The position numbers were made by a program, and so were the translations under genes. The notes beneath the pieces are model-generated. The model saw nothing but the letters and a program-made list of their open reading frames with translations, made no database searches and had not been told where the DNA came from. This document shows positions 28,501 to 40,500 of a stretch of 64,000 nucleotides of DNA, in pieces (within the stretch, counting starts at the first letter, position 1; every line of letters starts with the position of its first letter). Where the stretch lies: positions 79,719 to 143,718 of the forward strand of contig SJOL01002732.1 in assembly GCA_004794785.1 (NCBI GenBank), in the 5' to 3' direction. The DNA is from Opisthorchis felineus (taxonomy: Eukaryota > Platyhelminthes > Trematoda > Opisthorchiida > Opisthorchiidae).

Positions 28501-31500
28501 CTCTGATGATCGCAATGAACTGTTGTACGGGAGAACGTGGCTGCTAAAATATCTGGCCGAATTCAATGGCATGACTTGTTAACTATCCGGTCCTCTGTGA
28601 GGATCAATGACTGATCAGGTGACTGTCTGGATATACCAGCAGCTGGTTCAAACTAAGTTTCATACTTAATCGGAATCCGGTTACACTGAATAGTTGAGAG
28701 ATGCGGTTTGGTTTCCTTCCCTCTGCTTCCACTTCATCGTGATCTACGTCAGATCATTTATTTAAAAGAGAACGAGCGTGATTCCATTTTAGATAATGCG
28801 TTCGGCGAAGAGAAGTTAGCTTTTTGTGCACAGTTGTTTTGTTCTGCTTTATATTTATGCCTGTGTAGATTAAGTCTTTGAAGAGCTTAACAGGATTCGG
28901 TCATGTTCCTTAAAAGAAAGTTCATGAATAAATCGGAATCCAACATGTGAGGGTGTGTGATAAAAGCATTCTCAGATGGTCGGAATCAAGCCATCGATCT
29001 CTCGTCACTATTGCCATGAACAGCTTATTTGACTTTTGAGCATATGAGGTATAAAAATAACAGCTGTGATATAAGTAGTCTGTAAGATCACTAGTTTGTA
29101 TTTTTCTAGCTGACTGCCGTGGAAAATCGAACGAAAGTGATGCCTCAATAGCTGAACTGATCTCTTAGCTTCCCAAGAACACGGGGTGTCCCCTTTGCTT
29201 TCGGCAATAAGTCATGTATCACCATACCTTTATTACATATTTACTATTACCCTCTGTTATCTAGCTTGTGGTGCTTCAGATGAGGACGAGTTGTATGAGG
29301 TACTCATCCAACATACTAATAGGGTGTTCCAAGTCACCACCGAACAACTGGTCCCATGCATAGAACACTGGGGAAGACCACTGAAACATGCTCTCCTGAA
29401 AACTGATCAAGTAAGTGCATGAAGCGATTTGTTAACGTGTCTGCTACAGATTTTTGAGCAAAGTAGAATATAAGGTTGACGGAAACTCGGGGACTGCGCC
29501 TACCTGATGAGCCCCAAGAAGGGCGAAACCGCTCGTGGGCTGTCGAAGAGTTTTCTGCAACCTTGTGAGTAGTTTCCTTTATGAAAAAATAATGTCTTCT
29601 TTATCACAGGCGTTTGTGTTTGACTTCGGCTCTGAAGTTTATCTGTGGACTGGAACACAAATCTCTCCGGAGCTCCGACTAGCCGGCATCGAGCTCGTCC
29701 ATCAAATCTACTCAGCTGCTTATGACTATGGTCACTGTCGACTTAATCCATTGGATCCACTTTGCAGTGAGTTTTGTTCGCTTGTTCATTGTTTTCGTCC
29801 TGTGTGCCCGTTCGGTTTGGCTTGTTTATGGTAGCTCAGCCGCGCGCATTAAGGTATGCAGGCTCGTGTGCACTGCATCTGGTTACCGGTGTATGCACTC
29901 TCTGTATCAATCACCATTCTGCACAGCATGTACACAGAATTACGACACCGAGAGGCCTTTGTTTTTCACCTGGAAACCTGCACGTGACTTAAGCTCATGT
30001 CCAGACAAATAACCAGGTTCACTTAACCTCCTTCAAATTTTTTGAGCGCTGGCTTCGCTCAACAGTCGGTGATCTGCCAAGGACTTTCATTGTTGGCAAA
30101 GTTCATTACGCACTTGATGCCGAACTGTGATACAAACTCAAATAGTCGAAAGGTTGTTTCGGAACTTGGTTGAAATGCTAATAATGTAAGTGACCGTCAC
30201 AGTTTGGAAAACCATCGTTGAATTCGGCGATACATAGAGTTCTACTTGTAACGTGAAGGTTCCTGGGAATTATATGAGCAAGTTTTGGATAGACAAATTA
30301 TCTTTCGAAGTCTTTTGTTTATTTCGGCCAGAACTTCGGTCACATCTGTCGTAATTTCATACGGGCGAAGTTTGTATGTAGGGAATTACCCGAAGCCGCT
30401 CTATCCGGATAAATGTTGACGTTTGCCCACAGCAAACTGCTTCAAGCTGTTCCTGGGGTTCTCGCTCTTCAGCAGCCAGTCGCCATTATGCCTGTGCCAG
30501 AGAACCGTGGTTGGTTGTGGATATATGGTTTTATCTACATCCTGGCGAGCAATGGACTTGAGAAGTTCTGCCATAGATATACGCAAACAAGATAAATCTT
30601 CCCATAACCACTTGTAACTCACGACCCACAGGTAAAGTACAGAGTTGGTGCGGATTATATTATAATATACTTCTGGTCGTTTGTGCGTCGTAATCCTTAA
30701 GGATCGGCAGCTGTGGTTCAACATATCCAGTGCATTTCATCTCATATTTTTTCACGGGTGCAATTTTCTTTCAAGGTTATTACGCTAAAGGAAGCAAGAG
30801 GGGGGCAACGTTAACGGAATTCGTCCTACTACAATAGCGAACAGAGCACACTCAATTTTTGCATAATCTTGAGTTGATTTCAACCCGCGCTTCAGCTGGC
30901 CCTCTGAAGAGAGTGGTCGTTGGTCGGTAAACAGGTCAAACTAATCTAGTTAGTTGGTGCTGTGTGACAGTCCGCCTAGTTTTGCCGTTCTATCTTCCAG
31001 TTTATTTGCGACATTTTTTCACATGTTTCTGACAGCCCGTTGTTGTTGTGTTTGTTTTTCCGCTTTTCAACTGACGGTACTGTGCAATGCTTCGCCCATC
31101 TCTAGGCCCCCAACTTTATGTACCCTCACCCTTTGGTGTTCTCTAATGAGTACATTTAGTCTTCTGAGGTTAACTTCTTTTTGGACAGATCGATCGATGA
31201 TCAGCACTACTGACTCCGTAATGCCGACACAGCATTTTTGGTTGGGTCCTAATGGCCCTTACACTTTTCCTCTAGGATGTTATTAGTTGCGCAACAAATT
31301 CCTCGCTGACTGTTTCCTAATGGTGGTCTTGGCAGATATGCCGGGAAGCGAACTGCTCCAATAAAATAGGTTTCAACTTTACAGTTTCTTCCACATAACT
31401 TCCATACAGGCGGTAGGGATCAAGAGAAATGAGATGTTGCGATGTTACCCTCACACAAACAGGAAAAGCAATGGACTCGAAGTATAAGCTTCTTGACTAG

Positions 31501-34500
31501 AAGCCCGTGCTGCCATCTGTTTGCGTTATTCGGCTAAATCCCTACCAAGATTCGGGAACATTCTTATCGATTTTCGTTTTCCATCAAATCTTACTTTTCG
31601 GCTAGATATCATCCCAGATCTGATTTTCGACAGCCCACCCTCCCAACATATTCGATTCGTTTACCGCTTCTGCAGTGTCGGGTTTGTTGGTATGGGCCCT
31701 GTAAACTGGACAATTTGGCTTTATTAGACCTACACTCACTTCTAGTCTCGTTCTAGGACAGACCAATTACGTGACTTTTTTAAATGAAGGAAATGTGAAT
31801 CTATTGGTCATCCGTTCAAAGAAAATCATTCAACATAAGAGTCTTGTTCGTGGCCACTCATTTATCAGTCTATGAAGTTGAGTTTCGAAACGGGTTCCGA
31901 TGTCTTCGATGGCGTCGCCTTCTGCACAACAGTACGCAAAGTCGTAATTAAATTCACAAATCCGTATAATTCAGGTCATCTTTTCCTCAGCGTCTTGTTT
32001 CTTCGGCACACCCCCTTCTCACCAAAGGATAAGTTTTAGCTCAAACTCTAGAGGGTGTTGACCTATGCCAGTGACGCACCGCTACGTTCCAATCCGCACC
32101 CTAACGACGCGCTAGTGATGTCACTTCGATTGGAGGTGAAACGTCTGCAATCATATTTCCAAATAGAGCGAACAAACCGGTGGCCATCTACGCCACATGT
32201 GTTCTGTTATTCCTATGTGTAACACTCTAAAGAGTTCATCGAATCAATTGTTTTGACTTGTCAGCTAATTAGAGAACATTTGTCAAGTGCCCGGACTTGA
32301 CAAATGACTTCACCATAGAAACAGCAAGCCGGGTCGAATATACCCTGGTGGCAACTTCTCTCCTATATGGCGATCAGTGAGTCATGGGTTCATGTTGTCA
32401 TGACAACTCCAGTATTGTTCATCCGCGCAATGGCCATTGCGATGGACCTTCCGTCCGTAAGGCGTGGAGGTTGTCAAGACTCTCGCTCATTGTTCGCTAG
32501 GACTATGCTGCATGGAGGCTGACACTTTTGCTTATCACTTTAGGTTGCCTTGAGGTTGTCGTATTCATTCAATATGAATGTAACACTAAAAGTTTATCGG
32601 GCCTGAATTCCGGTTTAAGATCCTAATAATTGTGTAAATCAGGTAAATGAGTATTTCGGAGTCTTCTGGAGTGGATATATTCTTAGTACACTACTTCGAA
32701 CTGAATGAAAGTCCAAACTTAGTACAAACGAATCCCCCTCAAGCAGGCAGCTCTGATAAACACCCGCACATTTACAGAAAGAGTGCTGTGTGACCCAATT
32801 TGAGTGTTGTGTTATTAAAAGGCACCCGGCTCAAAGATATCATCGACAGCAATGCCCCAATCGACTCATGCAGACGTCAATGATGATGGTAATGATAAAA
32901 ATGCAAAAAATTAGTAATATAAAAGGTAAATAATGTCTAGATGTCTGTGTAATGAATGAACCGAGGAGGAGTAGATAGCGATGGCATTTATCCATCTTGT
33001 TGGGAAATCCTACATCGACCCACATTGACACTGATCAATAACTCAGTGTACCTGAGCCATAAGACTTCGAAATTGAGTCAAGCAAACGCTACTATAAACA
33101 ACTTGCTTGTTGTGGCACGAATAAATATGTTGCCTTACTGGACGTAGTAACTCCTAACAAAATACCTTCTCTCCAACAAGAGGTGGTTCTTATTTAGGGT
33201 TTTTTAGTTGCTGGAGATTTAAACTTTGCGATTTGACTGGGCAGTTGTCTTTGGCCGAAAGTGCCTTTGAGTACTTTCGTATAACCCTACCCATAAGGTC
33301 GATGAAAATTCTTCGATGGCCTACTGCCAACGTTTGCCCTTTTTGGTGCTCATAGTTTGTGACTAGCCTCCGAAGTTCCAGAACCTGAACACCAGATTGG
33401 ACCTTTACAGAGATAGGCACTTACTTGAAAATGAAGTTGTTGTTAGTGGGAGACTCATCTGAATCATCCATTAGCCGATTTTTTTTCTACACTTTAAAAA
33501 TTGCTGATTTTTACTACTATTAGGAAGCTCATTTTGAACAGGGCAGCACCGTTTTTTTAAATATCTTGGTCTCAGTTGCAAGTGTTGAGAGGTCGTTTTT
33601 GCTGAATTTACCGCTTTTAGGCCCAAGATGGTGCACCGAGAATGTGTTTAACTCTCTTCTAAAGCACCCGGTTTTCTTGGTTTGTGGATGTGGTCTGTGG
33701 ATGTTGGGGCTTCAAATGGGAGTTCATATGTAGATTTTTTATCCCATATGGTCAACTACCATGCGACAGAAGAATCTATAGCATCAGATATATTTGAGGA
33801 CTTCTACGATTTTCTAATGCCGTACGGATGTTTATAGACTTCACCCTATTTTAGGAGTGTAACTCGGTGGGCTGACCGATGAAACGGTTTCAAAGAGTGG
33901 ATCGTGTAGGTTTTACTTCACTGGATGCGATAGTCGTCAAATAGTATTCAACGTAGAGCATTCTGACCATTGGCACTGCCTTGCTTGGTGTGTTGTGTAA
34001 AGTTTCTTTGGTGTTCCGAGCAAGCTGCTTCAAGTTTTCTTGTTCATGTTCTCGAAAACCTACAGGTCTGGAGTGCTTTACAATGCCCAGTCCGAGTTGT
34101 TCGGGTTTTGTGGTACGTAGACTACCCAAAATATCATCCTGATAGGCTGGTTAGGTTTCAGCAACCTGGTTTATTGAATAGTACGCATGCTGTTTCACCA
34201 GGTGGCGCTCTTTTGCGAAGTAGCTTACCAGTGAATTATTCCGCACACTAATCTTTCTACCGCTGTTCAACTCTGTCATTCAGTATGTCACAGGAACCGT
34301 CACTGTACCACGTTTATTCTTTGCATGATTGGACTTTTGTTTCGCAGTCCCGCATTCTTTGCTCTCTGTTTGCTAAGCACATGGGAACATTCCTTTGAAG
34401 GCCGAGAGCAGACCGGATTGGACATTGATTGGACGAGTGACCGAAAAAGGAGAAACTGTCCTGTTCAAGGAGAAATTCATCGATTGGCCCGAGGCCACTC

Positions 34501-37500
34501 GACTTGGTTTACAACTGAAGCCCGTTAGTAAACTGTCAACTACCACTGTGAGTCTATCGATTTAGATATTGTTTAAGAAATGGTCTATTTTCCGTCTTTC
34601 TTCCTGAAACTACAAGTATCGGATCACTGGGGCTAGTTTAAAGGTGTCATTTGAAAATCCAATTCGGTTAGTCGAGGCGGTAACGCACGATCTCCTTCAC
34701 CCGATTATCCAAGCTTTTCTGAATTTGGTTACAGATATCCTGTTATTTATGTTACTTAGCTTCTGACGCACTTTGTTAGCTGTTGGTGGTGGTTTTTGCA
34801 TGTGCGGTCCTTTGAACTACGAATCACCGACTTATGTGATGGGTTGTCACAAGAGTCTGTTGATTAGTTAGTGCAAGCTGGTGCACAGAATCTGATGTGT
34901 ATCGCGACCGCATTCATCGCCGCAACTGAATCACTAAATGTTTCCTGCTAATTGGTGAGATAACCTCTCCACCCCTTGTTTTTGTGTGCGTACATTTCCA
35001 ATTCACAATCTTCGTACACAGTGCTCTCCTCTGTCCTCTTCACTGGTGCCAGTCTTACTAGGTTGCTGACTGAAAGTCGTCTAGTTAGTTCAGTTTCCGT
35101 GTGTGCGCTAAACATTCGCATTCATAATGACTGACAGTTGTGAGGCAGCACACCGACTGGACTGAATCGGCTCTTCATCCGGAAGACTGTAAACTGACAG
35201 CCGGTAGTTGGATGAATTTGTTTCAAGTCTGTTCTTCTCTTAGGTGCATTACATAATTTAAACAAAACGTAACTCGCACAATCAACCGGGATAAAACGGT
35301 CCGAACGCTTAAATGAAATCAGAACGCAAGGGGAACTGTTGTTTGCGCGTAAGTCAGGAGGAAATTATGTCCGATGAGAATGACTTGCTTTGAATTTATC
35401 TCCGAAGGCGATAGCACCTCACCGAAGCGAGCATCGTAGTTTCACTCGACTTGCAGTCACTTTCTGTTTGGTAATTCGAACCTTTTTTCTGTTTCCAGCC
35501 TGGAACATCTATTTACTCAGCGATTCAACCATACTCTGCAGAAGAACTGTGCCATGCAGCTTTCAAGGAGCCCCCACCTCCTCCTCTGTTACTCACTTTG
35601 GAGGGTCGCTTTGTTGGTCGGGGAGGCGAAGGCTGCCGATATGAGGATGGTATTGTGCGCCGATTCCGTGTAGAATCAGGTTTGGTGCATGTTTGGCACG
35701 TTTCCGAATTCAACCGGATTGAGCTAAGCGAAATTAGCCATGGCCAGTTTCACCAAGGCGATACTTATGTAGTCCGATGGCCTTTCAAAGTTATCCATGG
35801 TATGCATATATTCTTCGTCTTCTACTGCTCCGTCTTCATTTGAAGAGTAGTGTACTTTGATGTCAGCAGCTTATCTGCTAACCTCTCAGTGCGAAAAATT
35901 GGCCGTTATTTTCAGTGTAGTGGCTTCCAGTATGGGCCATAACCTTGCTGTCATTTGCCACCATCTTATTTTTCATCCCTCTTCAGTTGGCCTGCGGGAC
36001 ATCCCATCACGTTCCGCGGACAGTTCTCGTGAACAATGTGCCTACTTTTTCTGGCAGGGATCACACAGCAAAGTCACTGAACAGGGTGCTGCTGCACTCA
36101 TGACCATGGAGTTAGACGCAGAACGAGGTCCTCAGGTTCGTACGTTTTTGTGGTAGGTCTAATCACATCTTTCTCGTCCTCTTTTTGTGAAAGGTTTTCG
36201 TGGAATTTTAAGGTGATATTTATTATAACAACCAGTTTAGACGAAACCTTTTGAGTGGTCCAGAAATGTCCAGAAATGCACACTGAGTTCATGAGCTTAT
36301 CGAGTATACTCTCTTTTTCCAGGTCCGCGTACCTGAAGGCAAGGAGCCTCCAGCGTTCTGTCGTCTATTCAATGGCCGCATGGTAATCTATTCTGGTAAA
36401 CGGAGTGCCGACTGGGACATCTCTGCAGACACGAAGGTATATCGACCACATTTCGTTCCACCTCCGTTGTGCAGAGAGATTATCTTCACTTGTGTTTTTA
36501 TGTTTGCGCCCTTGTTCGCGCTTACTTTTACTGGTTGATGCTCACCCGGAAGCACCCATCTCGACAAAAATGATTGATTTGCGCTTAAGCTGTGGCCCTG
36601 ATCGCACAGCCAGACACGTTTGGCAGATCTCGCCTGCCTGGTTAAACAATCGGCAGTCCCTCTGCGAGGGCTGGTTACTGCCAATTGATAGCATATTGCA
36701 GTGAATTTTAACTTTTTTCTCTGCCACTGTCCCTTAGCGATCGTCCTTCACATTGACTGCAAACTTCACTTGACATCAGGTGAACTGTCAGATTACATGC
36801 TCGGACGCACCTATTGAAATTCACCAGAAGATGCCCATAATTCAATACGTTATAAGATTTTTCTGGTTTGATGAAAATTACTGCATGCTATTTACAGCCT
36901 TCCGTACCAGTCATCATTAATTTCCTTCACCAGCCCATGATGACAGCTGACTGATATTTCACTTAGCATAACTTTCTAATGATATTAGAAATTTTGACAA
37001 TATTGACAACGATTTGTCACCTACTGTTGTTTCTACAACCTATTCAAGATTTTGCATAGTTGTGGTGCTAAAGTGCTGCCCCGTGGATAATCTTCTCGAT
37101 AACAGAACTGACAGTCCGGTCCTGGTTTTGTCACTAATACAAGATCCAAGGTCTTTCTTAGGGAAGTTGTTTGTAACAGAGCGGTCTGTTCGCTTATACT
37201 GACTTTTTTCCAGGACACCGATCGCCGAAATCGTAAGGCTCCAGCATTCCTTCATAAAGCACTCGAGCAGCAGTTCCGAATTTAAGCTCCTCATCCATTA
37301 CGTCTATACACGTATCGCGATATCTCGACTATTCTACCAACTGAAACATGAGGCGGCCTGGTGCAGCACACTCAGTTGCTTAGAAACATCATAAACGAGA
37401 GATCCAGCTGGGTTCCAGGTGATTCTCTCGCAAAACCAAATTTGTTTGCAAGTGAGTGTATTTCGCTAATTCCTCAGCCATTCTTCGGGAGTACAAACTC

Positions 37501-40500
37501 TACCACCAGAAGTGATTTGTCATTAAACTTCGGGCTGTAGACTCAATGTTACGAACATTCTCCAAATTCCAAATTATTATTATTAAGGCGCTGTCCTGTG
37601 AGCAGAACTCAAATATTTGTCTTTGCCCATTCCAGGATCATTGGTGACTGAAACACCAAAGCAACACAGGAAAGTCCTAACCAGCACTTCATGCACTTCC
37701 TTCCAAGTATGTGGTTTGGTGCTTTAGAGAACTCACAAACACGCTCAGAAATAATGTCACAGGTATCTGTCTCCTTCGGATAATTGAAAACATGGTGTAC
37801 GCGATAGCTTCATGCACACTTGCTTCTGACATCTTACATGGCAGAATGCACTGCAGATTGCTTCGAAACCGTGGGGATCAACTTCGACTCACTAGGGTTA
37901 CTGAACCGCAAAACACTTTGCAGGTGTTCACCACTTTTAGCGTTGTTTTCAACAACGCCAATTGGGGCCTATTTCTCGTTGACTGGCTTCTCAGCTGTTG
38001 TTCATAGTCATCGGCAAGACCACAGTACATGCTCCGTGTTGATGCGTCCTAGCACAGTAAGCAATAATTTGTACAGCTGTCCAGCGCGTTTTAAGGCGCA
38101 CTTTGTGGAGGGCTCACTTTTTAGTCTTCATGTTCATTTCCACCTGTACGTCGTTTTTGTGTCAATCATAGCTGGGCGGATCTTTTGTTCCGCCAACTTA
38201 ATTTCAAGTGTGTGTGGTCCTTTCCTAGTCCTAATAGTGCCTGTTCTTTGGAGACCACCGCACTTTTCTTCCTGGTGTAGTTACCTGTATAAGTTACCAT
38301 GTGACCTTTAGCTTAGCACCTGGTTAGTCCACGGCACTGACATGCTTTGCATACAGCTCACTCAGCGATGATACGTGCAACAGTTGTCACTCAAGTTCGT
38401 AATAGAGATCCCAAAAATCGACCCCTTACGTCACTACAGCGCAGATGATGAGGATGTAGGGAAGAACTTGCCGTTTATTGTATACCGTGAGAATGTTCTC
38501 TTTTGACCAGTTTCTCTTGTTGGCCTACCAAGTAGATTTCCCGGAACTAGCTTGGTTCCTAGTCCTTCGTCCTATGGTCCTATAACCATTGTGTAGCGCA
38601 AAGCCGAAACTGCTACTCACGGCACAACTTTACTCAAACATGTCCACAACCCACTAAGTTCCTAACAAACCAGCCACAAGAATAACCTGGTACTGTCGCT
38701 CTTACAACAAGGAAGTAGGTATGGAGTACACAAAATTATTCGCATGATCCTTTATTCTAAATTCCCCTTCATTTTCCATCCTGATGTCAGCCACGCATTC
38801 GTCTTTTCCTGGTTCGTGGTGAAGTACCTGCTGAGGGTTACCTGTTTGAAGTTTCACCTCAGCTTTCCTCACTCCGTTCCCAAGGCGTATTTCTGGCCTT
38901 GCAATATGCCCCCTTCGACCGCTCAGTACACAAGGCTTGGTTGTGGTGTGGTCGACGCGCTGCACAACCTACCGTGGACACTGGACGTCATATAGTAAAT
39001 CAATTGCGTGAAAGGTAACTGTGATCGTTCAGTCATTTAGCCGTGAACGGCCGTTGTAACAAGGTTGATCCAACTCATATGTAAGCGAGATCTATGTACC
39101 AGGAGCTACTTGGACTTCCTTTGAGTAATGCAAGCCATTAACTATTGGAACTAGATTAATACAACTCTCTCATATTGACCGGACGCATAAATCACTCTGA
39201 AACAGAGTCTAACACAATTGTTGGTGCCTTTTTTCGCCAAATTGCACACCTCTTGAGCGATTTATGCATATGGAGCCAATTTCACAAGCGAAACATCAAT
39301 GAACTGCCTGTTATTCGGTTGATCTGTCGATCAAATGAAGAAGCAATTCTAGACCAGGCAGGTTTCTANNNNNNNNNNNNNNNNNNNNNNNNNNNNNNNN
39401 NNNNNNNNNNNNNNNNNNNNNNNNNNNNNNNNNNNNNNNNNNNNNNNNNNNNNNNNNNNNNNNNNNNNNNNNNNNNNNNNNNNNNNNNNNNNNNNNNNNN
39501 NNNNNNNNNNNNNNNNNNNNNNNNNNNNNNNNNNNNNNNNNNNNNNNNNNNNNNNNNNNNNNNNNNNNNNNNNNNNNNNNNNNNNNNNNNNNNNNNNNNN
39601 NNNNNNNNNNNNNNNNNNNNNNNNNNNNNNNNNNNNNNNNNNNNNNNNNNNNNNNNNNNNNNNNNNNNNNNNNNNNNNNNNNNNNNNNNNNNNNNNNNNN
39701 NNNNNNNNNNNNNNNNNNNNNNNNNNNNNNNNNNNNNNNNNNNNNNNNNNNNNNNNNNNNNNNNNNNNNNNNNNNNNNNNNNNNNNNNNNNNNNNNNNNN
39801 NNNNNNNNNNNNNNNNNNNNNNNNNNNNNNNNNNNNNNNNNNNNNNNNNNNNNNNNNNNNNNNNNNNNNNNNNNNNNNNNNNNNNNNNNNNNNNNNNNNN
39901 NNNNNNNNNNNNNNNNNNNNNNNNNNNNNNNNNNNNNNNNNNNNNNNNNNNNNNNNNNNNNNNNNNNNNNNNNNNNNNNNNNNNNNNNNNNNNNNNNNNN
40001 NNNNNNNNNNNNNNNNNNNNNNNNNNNNNNNNNNNNNNNNNNNNNNNNNNNNNNNNNNNNNNNNNNNNNNNNNNNNNNNNNNNNNNNNNNNNNNNNNNNN
40101 NNNNNNNNNNNNNNNNNNNNNNNNNNNNNNNNNNNNNNNNNNNNNNNNNNNNNNNNNNNNNNNNNNNNNNNNNNNNNNNNNNNNNNNNNNNNNNNNNNNN
40201 NNNNNNNNNNNNATCATTTCTGTTCAGCTCTGAAGCGACGGAATTCACAGCTTCAAACGTAGAGTGCGAGAGTCCCTTGGTAAACTGAAAGTCGTCTTCT
40301 AAACCTAGCATTATTTCCATTCTTGTCAACATCATCTTTTCAAATGACTAGGTAGAAGATACACGCAGTGAAGCTAAATTTTACGGAGCTGTTTTTAGGA
40401 AAAAATGGTGAAACTAGTTGACCACCAACAATTGGTCATTTGTTTTGTGGACAGGTGAGTGGGAAAAAGGGGCAATACGATCTTTCTAAACGACCGGAAT

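Larger units (their letters stand above)
26212..29264 (+). other. 3.1 kb intron between gelsolin-like repeats 1 and 2
   Basis: Contains the tRNA-derived SINE at 27293-27510. Otherwise no coding signal beyond short unrecognised frames (26.3-26.6, 26.8-27.0 kb). Confidence 0.75.

Noticed and set aside
37214..37284. Exon-like frame [14 protein letters not shown] after a strong acceptor
   Set aside because: Starts in the right phase but no donor restores the phase of the next exon at 38791, which already joins directly to 36436.
37820..38311. 163-codon plus-strand frame, the longest without N
   Set aside because: No domain, hydrophobic composition, intronic position; at least one frame of this length is expected by chance in 64 kb.
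39175..40335. Very long open frames (up to 352 codons) on both strands
   Set aside because: They run through the N gap; the open reading is an artefact.
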